A stretch of DNA of 64,000 nt from Candidatus Binatus sp. (GTDB lineage: Bacteria; Desulfobacterota; Binatia; Binatales; Binataceae), in NCBI RefSeq assembly GCF_030646925.1, contig NZ_JAUSKL010000076.1:1-64000 (forward strand), read 5' to 3'. How positions within the stretch are numbered: position 1 is the stretch's first letter; each line of letters opens with the position of its first letter. Positions 34,372 through 43,129 of the stretch are shown here, in pieces. Made by a program: the position numbers and the translations under genes. The notes under the pieces were generated by a model. The model was given only the letters and a program-made list of their open reading frames with translations, was not told the origin of the DNA and did not search any database.

Positions 34372-34620
34372 ATGGCGAATAAAGGTAACTGCAAAGCAAC
34401 GGATTGCGCGCGCGAGGCGGTTGGCAAGGGCTACTGCCGCCAGCATTTTCGGCTGTGGAAAGCCGGCGAGATGCCCAAGGCGCGCTACAAGACCTGCACG
34501 TTCGAGAAGTGTCATAAGCAGCGCTTCCGCACGAGCAGTCTCTGCGAAGAACACTTCAACACCAAGCACGGCAAAACGGCTGCACCAACGCCCGCTCCGG
34601 CCGAGGCGCCCTCGGCCTAG
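34372..34620 (+). CDS. Small Cys/His zinc-binding protein ('vegetative protein'-like)
   Basis: This encodes 82 residues with two similar half-modules: C-x4-C-x8-C-x3-H (KGNCKATDCAREAVGKGYCR, then QHF) and C-x4-C-x9-C-x3-H (KTCTFEKCHKQRFRTSSLCE, then EHF). The spacing suggests two zinc sites. The layout, including the WKAGEMPKARYKTC linker, resembles small proteins annotated as 'vegetative protein' in myxobacteria and relatives; the function is unknown and may involve nucleic acid or protein binding. The C-terminus is a Pro/Ala tail. ATG 34372 has GGAAGGG upstream. It lies 29 bp before dapB on the same strand. Confidence 0.6.
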   Translation: MANKGNCKATDCAREAVGKGYCRQHFRLWKAGEMPKARYKTCTFEKCHKQRFRTSSLCEEHFNTKHGKTAAPTPAPAEAPSA

Positions 34621-34649
34621 CTATCAACGAGCGCGGCGAGCCCGAGTCG

Positions 34650-35447
34650 ATGGCAAACCTGATCATTGCTGGCGCGGCAGGCCGGATGGGGCGCCTGCTA
34701 ATCGCGATGTCCGCCAAAGACGCGACCCATAAGATCGTCGGCGCGCTCGAAGCCGCCGGCAACGCCACGATCGGCGCCGACGCGGGCGAAGTCGCAGGCA
34801 TCGGCAAGCTCGGCGTGAAGATCGTCGATGACTACGCCTCGATCGCGCGGCCCGACACAGTGACGATGGATTTTACGACCGCGGCGGCCTCGATGGAGCA
34901 TCTCGAGGTGGCGGCGAAAGCCGGCGCCGCGATCGTGATCGGATCGACCGGCTTCACCCCGGAGCTTGAAGCGCGCGCGAAGAAGCTCGCACAGCAGACG
35001 CGCACGGTGATCGCGCCGAACATGAGTATCGGCGTTAACGTGCTCGCGAAGATCGTCGCGGAGGTCGCGGCGATACTGCCGGACTTCGATGCCGAAGTTA
35101 TCGAGATACATCACCGGACGAAGATCGATGCGCCAAGCGGTACTGCGATCGCGCTCGGCAAAGCGATCGCGAATGCGCGCGGAACGGACTTCGCCGAGAA
35201 TGCGGTGTACGGACGCGAGGGCATTACCGGCGTGCGTCCCGATGGAAAAATCGCGGTGCTGGCGATGCGCGCTGGCGACGCGGTCGGCGATCACACGGTG
35301 ATTTTCGGCGGACAGGGCGAGCGCCTCGAATTGATTCATCGCGCGCAGAGCCGAAACTCCCTGGCGCGCGGCGCGATTCGCGCGGCGGCGTGGGTCGTCG
35401 CTCAGAAGCCGGGGCTCTACACGATGCGCGACGTGCTCGGAATCTAG
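34650..35447 (+). CDS. dapB: 4-hydroxy-tetrahydrodipicolinate reductase
   Basis: This encodes 265 residues. The N-terminal Rossmann motif LIIAGAAGRMGRLL binds NAD(P)H; EIHHRTKIDAPSGTAI is the catalytic and substrate loop (HH-x-x-K-x-DAPSGTA); RVRAGDAVGDHTVIF-like sequence follows (MRAGDAVGDHTVIFGGQGE). It reduces the heterocyclic intermediate of lysine and diaminopimelate synthesis in the cytoplasm. It belongs to the same pathway as dapL at 50002. The length is normal and all key motifs are intact. Confidence 0.95.
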   Translation: MANLIIAGAAGRMGRLLIAMSAKDATHKIVGALEAAGNATIGADAGEVAGIGKLGVKIVDDYASIARPDTVTMDFTTAAASMEHLEVAAKAGAAIVIGSTGFTPELEARAKKLAQQTRTVIAPNMSIGVNVLAKIVAEVAAILPDFDAEVIEIHHRTKIDAPSGTAIALGKAIANARGTDFAENAVYGREGITGVRPDGKIAVLAMRAGDAVGDHTVIFGGQGERLELIHRAQSRNSLARGAIRAAAWVVAQKPGLYTMRDVLGI

Positions 35448-35526
35448 GGCTTCCTCGGCTGCCGACAAAGTTCCTGGCTGAGATGAACGTGATCGAGACC
35501 GCACCGAATTGACGAGGCAATTTCCG

Positions 35527-36539
35527 ATGGATGCGGAACCAAGCGATGAAAAGATCGTCCGGGTCGCATTTGGCTTCATGGCGGCCAAGACGCTGCTGAG
35601 CGCGGTCGAGAGCTGGGCGTGTTCACTGAGCTGGCCAAGGGAACGCTTACTCTCGACGAATGCATCAAACGCTTCGGTCTCCATCGGCGTTCGGCGCGTG
35701 ATTTCCTGGACGCGCTGGTCGCGTTGGGGATGCTGGAGCGGCGCGAAAGCCAGTACGCGAACACGCCGGAGACCGATTATTTTCTTGATCGCGGCAAGCC
35801 GACTTACATGGGCGGCTGGCTGGAAATGTTCAACCAGCGGCTTTACCGATTCTGGGGGTCGCTGAGCGAGGGGCTGCGTACCGGTCAACCGCAGAATGAG
35901 ATTAAAGGCGGCGAGGATCTGTTTGACGCCATCTATAATCAACCTGAGCGGCTGCGGGCGTTTCTGCAGTCCATGACTGGACACAGCCGAGTCGCCGCCA
36001 GCGCGATCGCACGCAAGTTCACGTGGCAGAACTACCGGAGCTTCGTCGACGTGGGCACGGCACAGGGAGCTTTGCCGGTTGCAGTGGCGACGGCTAATCC
36101 GCATCTTGCAGGCGGCGGCTTCGATCTTCCGGTCGTGCGTCCCTTCTTCGAGCATTATGTAAGTTCGTTCGGACTGGAGCGACGACTGACGTTTTATCCG
36201 GGCGACTTCTTCAAGGATCCTCTACCCGCGGCCGATGTGCTGGTGATGGGAATGATCCTGCACGACTGGAATCTCGATGAAAAGCAGACGCTGCTGCGCA
36301 AGGCCTATGAGGCGCTGCCCAAGGGCGGGGCGCTGATTGTCTATGAACTTCTTATCGACGACGAGCGCGGTCGCAACCTGCTGGGTCTGCTGATGAGCCT
36401 GACCATGCTAATAGAAACCCAGGGCGGCTTCGATTACACCGGCGCTGACTGCTGCGGCTGGATGCGCGAGGCGGGATTCAGCCAGACCAAAGTGGAGCAA
36501 CTCACGGAGCGCGATTGGATGGTCGTCGGGATCAAATAG
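35527..36539 (+). pseudogene. Methyltransferase (acetylserotonin O-methyltransferase-like), frameshifted
   Basis: From ATG 35527 the frame reads [25 protein letters not shown], the normal family N-terminus. It then loses homology at 35611, while the next frame resumes exactly with [35 protein letters not shown] and runs to the stop at 36539. Two extra bases (GAGAG where GAG is expected, 35608-35612) explain the shift. The downstream part has the SAM site [17 protein letters not shown] and [15 protein letters not shown], all intact. Either a recent inactivation, a sequencing error, or (less likely) initiation at an internal GTG. The intact enzyme would methylate a hydroxyl group on a small molecule. 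Confidence 0.8.
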
Positions 36540-36615
36540 AAGCGAAAATCAGGGTGATCGTCTCGACCAAGATCGCACGCGACATCTTTCGTGTCAGCAT
36601 CTCGGTCAAGCCGGC

Positions 36616-37653
36616 TTAGAAATGCAGGCGTTCCGGGCGGCGCTCGACTGGCGGCGGCGTCGGCGCATCACCCATCTCTTCGCCTTCGCTATCGAGCATC
36701 GCCCACCGTTCGACCAGCTTGATATGCAGTCCGCGATGCACGCGCATGAAGTATGCGATCATCGCGATCAGCGCGAGGATGTTGCCCGCGATGATCTTCC
36801 ACCAGCCGAGCACTTCCAGCGCCGATTGATCCAGCAACGAGACGAAGCCGACAAAGAAGACCTCGAACACGGCCAGCAGCAGCAGCGCGCCGAGCGTCAT
36901 CAACGGTTCCCACTCCGACGCGGCGAGCATCACTGCCAGCACCAGGCCGAACGCGACGAATGCGAAGAAATGCAGAATCGTGTAACCGAGCACGAGCGGC
37001 AGGGTCGCGCGGATGCCATCGCCAACGCTGGCATCCTGAAACACCATCGCGCCTAGTAAGGCGGGCGTGTGAAATGGATCGCGCGAGGCGAAGTCGTAGC
37101 AGAGGAACCAGACGGCGACGACGGTCGCGCCGATGAGGCCTGCCTTGACGCCTTCCATCGCGACGCTGATCCACGCGCCGAGCAGGTTTCGCGCGAGCCG
37201 CGGATGCTGCCAGAAAAAGTATGAGAGCATCGCGGCGGTCGCGAGCAGGTTGCCGATGATGATGCCCCACCATGTCAGTTGCGCCATCGCATTGGGGCCG
37301 AGGAACAGCACGACCGCGATGAAAAATACTTCGAACGCGACGAAAAAGATCACCAGCGAGAACAGCAGCGACTGCTCGGTCTCGCAGGTCTCGAGCAGCA
37401 ACGCGCCGGCGATGCCGAACGCGATAAACGCGGAGAAATGGATCAGCGAATACTCGAGCGCGAGTTGAACGAGACCGCGATGCACCTCGGGAGTGCGCAC
37501 GCCGTGGAGCAGCGTCGCGGCGAGCAGCGATGGAGTTTCGAGCGGATGGCCGCGAATCGTATCCGAGATGAGGAACCAGAGTGCGACCACGACCGCGCCG
37601 ATGATGCCGGCGATCGCGCCGTCCATGATGATCCGCGTTCTGGCGTGGCGCAT
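36616..37653 (-). CDS. Internally duplicated 8-helix membrane protein
   Basis: About 345 residues from ATG 37653. It is made of two copies of a roughly 150-residue, four-helix unit: first GAIAGIIGAVVVALWFLISD...YSLIHFSAFIAFGIAG...FEVFFIAVVLFLGP...WWGIIIGNLLATAAM, then GLIGATVVAVWFLCYD...YTILHFFAFVAFGLVL...FEVFFVGFVSLLDQ...WWKIIAGNILALIAM. The shared VVALWFL, LIHF-AF-AFG, FEVFF and WW-II-GN-LA motifs show duplication by eye. The C-terminus is cytoplasmic, Pro/Glu-rich. I do not recognise the family. It is divergent from the nitroreductase gene. Confidence 0.65.
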   Translation of the reverse strand: MRHARTRIIMDGAIAGIIGAVVVALWFLISDTIRGHPLETPSLLAATLLHGVRTPEVHRGLVQLALEYSLIHFSAFIAFGIAGALLLETCETEQSLLFSLVIFFVAFEVFFIAVVLFLGPNAMAQLTWWGIIIGNLLATAAMLSYFFWQHPRLARNLLGAWISVAMEGVKAGLIGATVVAVWFLCYDFASRDPFHTPALLGAMVFQDASVGDGIRATLPLVLGYTILHFFAFVAFGLVLAVMLAASEWEPLMTLGALLLLAVFEVFFVGFVSLLDQSALEVLGWWKIIAGNILALIAMIAYFMRVHRGLHIKLVERWAMLDSEGEEMGDAPTPPPVERRPERLHF

Positions 37654-37774
37654 CGTGTTTCCCGCGATCAACAACTAACGCATAAGCCGAGAAGCGGGCA
37701 AGCATCCGGTCTTGGCGTGGGCATGGCGCAATTGCTACGAGATGAGAGCCAGCGGAATCGCAGGAGATATGACG

Positions 37775-38416
37775 ATGGATTTGATCGAAGTGATGGAGAG
37801 CAACGCGACTTGCCGGTCCTACAAGCCGGACCCGGTGCCCGATTCGGTTCTGCAAGCAGCGTTCGACGCCGCGCGCTTCGGTCCGCAGGGCGGCAATCGC
37901 CAGCCGATTCGATGGGTGGTGGTGCGCGATCCGAAGACCAAGAAGCAACTGAAGGAGTGGTACCTCGGTCCGTGGACCGCGTACATCGCAAACGCGCGCA
38001 AAGGTGCGATCAATATTGGCGCATCGTCGCGGCTGCTCGATCGGGCCGACAATTTTGCGCATCATCTCGACGAAGTACCGGCGATCGTCGTGGTCTGTGC
38101 GCATATCGCGTCGCTGCACGTGACCGATCCTGACTTCGATCGGCCGAGCGTGGTAGGCGGCGCATCGATTTATCCGTGCGTGCAGAATTTTCTGCTGGCG
38201 TGCCGCAATCTCGGCCTCGGCACCGCGCTGACTACCTTGCTGTGCGCATTCGAGCCGCAGGTGAAGGAGTTGCTCTCGATACCGGCCGATTTTCTAACGG
38301 CGGCGCATATCGCGGTGGGCTATCCGGCGGAGCCATTTCCGAAAAAGCTCAAGCGGCGTCCGGTCGAGGAGATCGTTTTCGCCGAGCGATTCGGCGTGCC
38401 GATGCTGGGGCGATAG
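37775..38416 (+). CDS. Nitroreductase family protein
   Basis: This encodes 213 residues. The FMN-binding motif CRSYKPDPVPDSVLQ, the ARFGPQGGNRQPIRWVVV strand, and the C-terminal NFLLACRNLGLGTALTT (second FMN contact) are typical. Such flavoproteins reduce nitro compounds, quinones or enones with NAD(P)H. The physiological substrate is unknown. The ATG at 37775 follows AGGAG by 8 bases; an ATG two codons earlier is too close to the ribosome site. It is convergent with the end of the cox operon. Confidence 0.8.
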   Translation: MDLIEVMESNATCRSYKPDPVPDSVLQAAFDAARFGPQGGNRQPIRWVVVRDPKTKKQLKEWYLGPWTAYIANARKGAINIGASSRLLDRADNFAHHLDEVPAIVVVCAHIASLHVTDPDFDRPSVVGGASIYPCVQNFLLACRNLGLGTALTTLLCAFEPQVKELLSIPADFLTAAHIAVGYPAEPFPKKLKRRPVEEIVFAERFGVPMLGR

Positions 38417-38447
38417 TTTTGGCGCGCGCAGCGCGATCAAAGCGCTG

Positions 38448-39275
38448 TCAGTGAAGGATCGAGCGTGCCGGCCGCGTTTGCGACGCGACGACGCGGAACT
38501 CGGAACGCGCGGAAAGAGAAACCGCCGGGATGTCGCGATCGTCGAGCCTCGACCATCTGAAGAAAATCAGCGTGAACACGATCATCAGGTAGGAGCCCTG
38601 CCCGATCCACATCAGCAAGCCGCCGAGCACCTGATCGTCCATCGGCGCAAGGCCCCATCCGTGCGCGCCTTCGGTGTACCAAGGATAAATGACCGTGCTC
38701 GCGAGCGTGATTGGCGCGGCGACGGCGGTCATCGGGATCATCAACAGAAACAGATACAGAATTTGCGCGGGATACGAGAGGCGAGGCATCTCGGGGATCG
38801 GGCTCAGGATCGGCCACCACATCAGCACTCCCGCCGCCATGAACACGAGGTGCAGAACGATGTGAAAACTTTCGTCGCGGCACATCCGCTCGAAAATCAC
38901 GGGGAAGTGCGCAGTGACGAAGACCGCGGAGAATAGCAGGAAGGCGATCACGGGCTGAGTCAGCAGTGCGAAGATCGGTTTCAGCGGACGCGCCAGCACG
39001 ATCGGACGCAGCATCCAGCCCGGCGTTCCGAGCAGCAGCAGCGGCGGGATCACGAAGGTCTGCATCAGATGCTGCAACATGTGCATCGTGAAGATGCGCG
39101 CGTCGGCGAGTTCGTCGAGTTCGGTGTGCGTGTAGAGAATCGCGGCCATCGCGGCGGCGAACCACATCACCTGCCGGCGAGTCGGACGGCGACGCATTGC
39201 GCGCGACGCGCCCAGGTAGAGCGCGATCAGCGCGGCGACGCCTAGCGGTACGCTTGGATGCTCGAAGAGTTCCAT
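38448..39275 (-). CDS. ctaG: CtaG-type cytochrome c oxidase assembly protein
   Basis: This encodes 275 residues with about seven membrane helices. HMLQHLMQTFVIPPLLLLGTPG and HIVLHLVFMAAGVLMWWPIL are the signature of the caa3_CtaG family, which helps insert copper into caa3-type oxidases of bacilli and others. It is last in the act-cox operon and overlaps the subunit IV gene by 34 bases, consistent with an assembly role for this oxidase. The His-rich motifs may bind copper. Confidence 0.85.
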   Translation of the reverse strand: MELFEHPSVPLGVAALIALYLGASRAMRRRPTRRQVMWFAAAMAAILYTHTELDELADARIFTMHMLQHLMQTFVIPPLLLLGTPGWMLRPIVLARPLKPIFALLTQPVIAFLLFSAVFVTAHFPVIFERMCRDESFHIVLHLVFMAAGVLMWWPILSPIPEMPRLSYPAQILYLFLLMIPMTAVAAPITLASTVIYPWYTEGAHGWGLAPMDDQVLGGLLMWIGQGSYLMIVFTLIFFRWSRLDDRDIPAVSLSARSEFRVVASQTRPARSILH

Positions 39276-39640
39276 GACGCCGGACCGGTGCGCGATGAGT
39301 TCAGCCCAAGGCGGGGCGATTCGTGATGCGACAAATATCCGAACAGGCCGATCAGCGAGAGCAGCAAGACGGTGGCGATCAGCAGCGGGAAGACGAAGAC
39401 GCCGCTCAGCAGCCAGCCGTCGTACTTGAGGTGCATGTAGAACATCGCGACCAGCGCGAACTTGGCCGCGGCGAGCACGATCAGCACGGGCACCAGCACC
39501 GGCCGGAGCGCATGCACATAAAAGACGGTCACCTCCATCGCAGTCAGCACGAGCAGGAACGCCGCGATGATCAGATAGGTCGCGGCGCCGGGCTGATGCG
39601 CCTGGTCGTGTTCGTCGTGGGCCAGCAGGATTTCGCTCAT
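39242..39640 (-). CDS. coxD: Cytochrome c oxidase subunit IV (caa3-type)
   Basis: This encodes 132 residues with three membrane helices: YLIIAAFLLVLTAMEVTVFYV, LVPVLIVLAAAKFALVAMFYMHLK and FVFPLLIATVLLLSLIGLFG. The AMEV...AKFALVAMFYMHLKYD pattern is that of the small subunit IV family of prokaryotic haem-copper oxidases, which stabilises the complex. ATG 39640 overlaps the CoxAC stop by 4 bases; a longer upstream frame is a shadow. The C-terminal tail is soluble. Confidence 0.85.
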   Translation of the reverse strand: MSEILLAHDEHDQAHQPGAATYLIIAAFLLVLTAMEVTVFYVHALRPVLVPVLIVLAAAKFALVAMFYMHLKYDGWLLSGVFVFPLLIATVLLLSLIGLFGYLSHHESPRLGLNSSRTGPASWNSSSIQAYR

Positions 39641-42108
39641 GCGTTCTTCACCGTTTGCATCAGGTACACCAGCGTAAAAATTATGATCCAGACCACATCG
39701 ACAAAATGCCAGTAGAGGCCCGCAAGCTCGAGCGCGAGCGCACGCGATTTTCCGAGCCTTCCCGCAATCGCGGCGCATAGCAGCACGGTCAGCCACAGCA
39801 CTCCGATCGCGACGTGCGCGCCGTGGAATCCGACCAGCGCGAAAAATGATTGCGAGAACAGGTTGGTCGTGAGGCCCATCCCTTCATTGTAGAAGCTTAA
39901 GAATTCGTAAACCTGGCCGCCGAGGAAAATCAGGCCGAACGACACCGTTCCCGCGAGCCAGATTTTTTCCCAGCGCGAATCACCACGCTGCGCCGCCGCG
40001 AGTGCGAGCACCATCAGGAGTGAACTCATCAGCAGGATGAATGTACTGACGGAGGTGAGCGGGATGTTGAGAATTTCGGGGCCAGGGCCGCCGATACTGC
40101 GCGATTTGTAAACGATGAAGGTCGAGATCAGGCTCGCGAAAAATACGCACTCGGAACCGATGAAGGACCACACGCCGATCTTGCGCACGTCGATACCGCC
40201 GGACGACGGCGCGTGCTCAGGGTCGTGGAATTCCTCGCCGAAGCCGGGATACTCGAAGCTCATGCCAACGATCGACACGATCGTAGCGAGCGCGCCGATC
40301 ACGACGACGCGATACCAATCGATGATGAGGCCGAGGCCCATCACGCCGATGGCGAGACTCATCACCAGCGGGAAGATCGAAGGTGCGGGCATGTGGATGC
40401 GCGAGGTATCGGCGAATTGCTCGGTTCCTGGCTGCGGCGATTGCGCCGCCATGAAGGCCGCGACGCCGCGCGATCCGGCGCGGCCATACTTGACGATCCA
40501 CCACGCGTCGCGGCCGCGGACTTGCGGAATCGTCGCGAAGTTGTAGGCGGGCGGCGGCGACAACATCGACCACTCGAGACTGCGCCCGTCCCACGGATCG
40601 CTCGGCGCCTTTTCGCCGACCGCTAGGCTCCTGAAAATGTTTATGTACATCAGCAGGAAGCCGAGCCCGAGTACGAACGCGCCGACGGTTTCGACCTGGT
40701 TCAGATACGTCCAGCCCATGTCGGCGCCGTAAGTGTAGATGCGGCGCGGCATCCCCCACATGCCGAGATAGTGCATCGGAAAGAACGTGACGTTGAAGCC
40801 GACCACGGTGAGCCAGAATTGCCACTTGCCGATTTTTTCGCTGAGCATCGCGCCGGTGATTTTCGGCCACCAGTAGTAGAAGCCCGCCATGATCGCGAAC
40901 ATCACGCCGCCGAACAGCACGTAGTGAAAATGCGCAACGACGAAGTACGAATCGGTCTGCTGCAAATCGATCGGCGCGCTCGCGTGCATCACGCCGCTCA
41001 AGCCGCCGACGGTAAATTCGAGAATCATGCCGAGCGCGAAGTAAAATGCGGTGGTCATCCGGAGCGAACCGCCCCAGATGGTCGCGATCCAGCTAAAAAT
41101 TTTGACGCCGGTCGGAATCGCGATGAGCATCGAGGTGATCGCGAACGCGGAATCCGCCACCGGGCCCATGCCGGTCGCGAACATGTGATGACCCCAGACG
41201 CCGTAGGAGAGAAACGCGATCAGCACGATCGAGTAGGCCATCATCGGGTAGCCGAACAGCGGCTTGCGCGAATGAGTCGGCACTACTTCGGAAATAATCC
41301 CGAAGGCGGGCAGCGCCATGATATACACTTCGGGATGGCCGAATAGCCAGAAGAGATGCTGCCATAGTATAGGAGTCGCGCCAGCACTGACTATGTAGAA
41401 ATGCGTATTGAAGAAACGGTCGAGAAGCAGAAATATCAGTCCAATAGTCAGTGGCGGAAATGCGATCAGAATGAGTATTGAAGTGACCAGCATCGCCCAG
41501 ACGAACATGGGCATCCGCATGTAGGTCATGCCGGGCGCGCGCATCGCGACGATCGTCGTGAAAAAATTAAGCCCGGTCAGAACGGTCGAGGTGCCGGAGA
41601 CCAAAAGGCCGATAACCCACCAATCGATCGAGAGCGTTGGCGAGAAATAGCGCTCGGTCAAGTTCGCGTAGCCGAACCATCCGGCGTCGGGCAGGCCGCC
41701 GCGAATCCAGCCGAGATGAAGCAGGACGCCCGCTACCAGAGCCATCCAGAAGCTGAGCGCATTGAGGCGCGGGAAGGCGACGTCGCGCGCGCCGATTTGC
41801 AGCGGGATCAGGAAGTTGCCCATGAAGCCGAGCAGCAGCGGCATCACGACCAGGAAGACCATCGTGGTGCCGTGCATCGTGAAAAACGCGTTGTAGGTCG
41901 CGGCGGACAGCACGTGATTGTCGGGGCTCCAAAGTTGCGCGCGAATCGCCATCGCTTCGAGGCCGCCGAGCGCCATGAAGACTAGCGCGCTGACCGCATA
42001 CATCACGGCGACGCGCTTGTGATCGATCGTCATCAGCCAGCCGAGCACGCCGCCGCCTTCGAGATAGCTCGGTTGCAGTGTGGGCAATGGTTTGGGCTGG
42101 GCGGCCAT
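39637..42108 (-). CDS. coxAC: Cytochrome c oxidase, fused subunits I and III
   Basis: This encodes 823 residues. The first 560 or so are subunit I: TMHGTTMVF (low-spin haem His), WLFGHPEVYI (CuB His and the cross-linked Tyr), GVWGHHMFATGM (CuB His pair) and VAHFHYVLFGG (haem a3 and a His). The last 200 or so are subunit III: VWSFIGSECVFFASLIST, QVYEFLSFYNEGMGL, GFHGAHVAIGV and YWHFVDVVWIIIF. Fusion of I and III is known in caa3 oxidases such as that of Thermus. This is the proton-pumping, oxygen-reducing core. It is translationally coupled to subunit IV downstream. Confidence 0.93.
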   Translation of the reverse strand: MAAQPKPLPTLQPSYLEGGGVLGWLMTIDHKRVAVMYAVSALVFMALGGLEAMAIRAQLWSPDNHVLSAATYNAFFTMHGTTMVFLVVMPLLLGFMGNFLIPLQIGARDVAFPRLNALSFWMALVAGVLLHLGWIRGGLPDAGWFGYANLTERYFSPTLSIDWWVIGLLVSGTSTVLTGLNFFTTIVAMRAPGMTYMRMPMFVWAMLVTSILILIAFPPLTIGLIFLLLDRFFNTHFYIVSAGATPILWQHLFWLFGHPEVYIMALPAFGIISEVVPTHSRKPLFGYPMMAYSIVLIAFLSYGVWGHHMFATGMGPVADSAFAITSMLIAIPTGVKIFSWIATIWGGSLRMTTAFYFALGMILEFTVGGLSGVMHASAPIDLQQTDSYFVVAHFHYVLFGGVMFAIMAGFYYWWPKITGAMLSEKIGKWQFWLTVVGFNVTFFPMHYLGMWGMPRRIYTYGADMGWTYLNQVETVGAFVLGLGFLLMYINIFRSLAVGEKAPSDPWDGRSLEWSMLSPPPAYNFATIPQVRGRDAWWIVKYGRAGSRGVAAFMAAQSPQPGTEQFADTSRIHMPAPSIFPLVMSLAIGVMGLGLIIDWYRVVVIGALATIVSIVGMSFEYPGFGEEFHDPEHAPSSGGIDVRKIGVWSFIGSECVFFASLISTFIVYKSRSIGGPGPEILNIPLTSVSTFILLMSSLLMVLALAAAQRGDSRWEKIWLAGTVSFGLIFLGGQVYEFLSFYNEGMGLTTNLFSQSFFALVGFHGAHVAIGVLWLTVLLCAAIAGRLGKSRALALELAGLYWHFVDVVWIIIFTLVYLMQTVKNA

Positions 42109-42118
42109 GTGAAGTTTC

Positions 42119-43129
42119 CTATTTCAGACTTTCGAGGTAAGCGACGAGCGCGTCGCGCTTCGGCCCGGCGAGGATCAGCGGCGGCATGTTCGCTCCGGGC
42201 TTGATGCTCTGCGGATCGGTGATCCATTTCGCGACGTTGTCAGGAGTGTTCGCGAGAACGCCGGCGGCAAGCGTCGAGCGCGAACCAAAATGCGTCAGCT
42301 CGGGACCGAGGTAACCCTTCGACACGCCCTGGATCGTGTGACAAGTCGTGCATGGGCTGTTGGCGAAAACCTTCGCACCGTCGGCGGCGAGATGATCGTC
42401 GGGTGGCGCGGCGGCTGGTCCCGCGATTTCGGCGGCCTGCCACTTCGCAAAGTCGGCGGGCGAATCGACGAAGACGCGAAACCGCATGTTCGCGTGCGAT
42501 AGTCCGCAGAACTCCGCGCACTGACCCGGATACATCCCGGGCGTCGTGGCGACCAGCGCGATCTCATTTACCTGGCCCGGCACCAGATCGCGTTTGCCGC
42601 CCAATTGCGGCACCCAGAAACTGTGAATGATGTCGTCGGACTCAAGCTTCAGGCGCACCGCGCGTCCGCTCGGAATGTGCAATTCGTTCGCCGTTTTGAT
42701 TCCGTCGGGATACTGAAAATCCCACCACCATTGATGTCCGATGACTTTGATTGCGAGCGCGTCGGCCGGCGCGCGCGCCGTCTGCGAGCGAAAAATAGTG
42801 CGCACGGTCGGAATCGAGATCATCAGCAGGATCAACGCGGGCCCGAGCGTCCATGCGACCTCCAGCGACAGATCCGATGATGCGGTGGAGGACGGCGCCG
42901 CTTCGCCAACGCGGCTGGAAAAAACGAACACCGCGAGGATGAACGCGACGACGACGATCGCGAGGATCGCGGCGTCCCACAGCGTGACCCGGATGAACAG
43001 CCGATAGATCCATTCCGCGAGATCGGACTTGGGCGCGAGCGTCGTCATCGGCTTGTCGGCGGAGCCACATCCGGCCAGCGTGGACGCTGCGAAAACCGCA
43101 AATCGAAGTGTTGAACGACTTCGCATCAT
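42119..43129 (-). CDS. coxB: Cytochrome c oxidase subunit II with C-terminal cytochrome c domain (caa3 type)
   Basis: This encodes 336 residues. The start overlaps the ActF stop (ATGA). It has a lipoprotein-like signal (FAASTLAGC), two membrane helices, and then the CuA domain with IGHQWWWDFQYP, DIIHSFWVPQLGGKRD and the ligand cluster CAEFCGLSHANM. The last 100 or so residues are a haem c domain: CTTCH, and NMPPL providing the axial Met. The soluble domain faces the periplasm and takes electrons either from ActA/ActB directly or from a soluble cytochrome. Confidence 0.93.
   Translation of the reverse strand: MMRSRSTLRFAVFAASTLAGCGSADKPMTTLAPKSDLAEWIYRLFIRVTLWDAAILAIVVVAFILAVFVFSSRVGEAAPSSTASSDLSLEVAWTLGPALILLMISIPTVRTIFRSQTARAPADALAIKVIGHQWWWDFQYPDGIKTANELHIPSGRAVRLKLESDDIIHSFWVPQLGGKRDLVPGQVNEIALVATTPGMYPGQCAEFCGLSHANMRFRVFVDSPADFAKWQAAEIAGPAAAPPDDHLAADGAKVFANSPCTTCHTIQGVSKGYLGPELTHFGSRSTLAAGVLANTPDNVAKWITDPQSIKPGANMPPLILAGPKRDALVAYLESLK

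Noticed and set aside
34698-36155. 485-codon minus-strand frame across dapB and the methyltransferase
   Set aside because: It crosses two recognisable genes on the plus strand and has no motif of its own.
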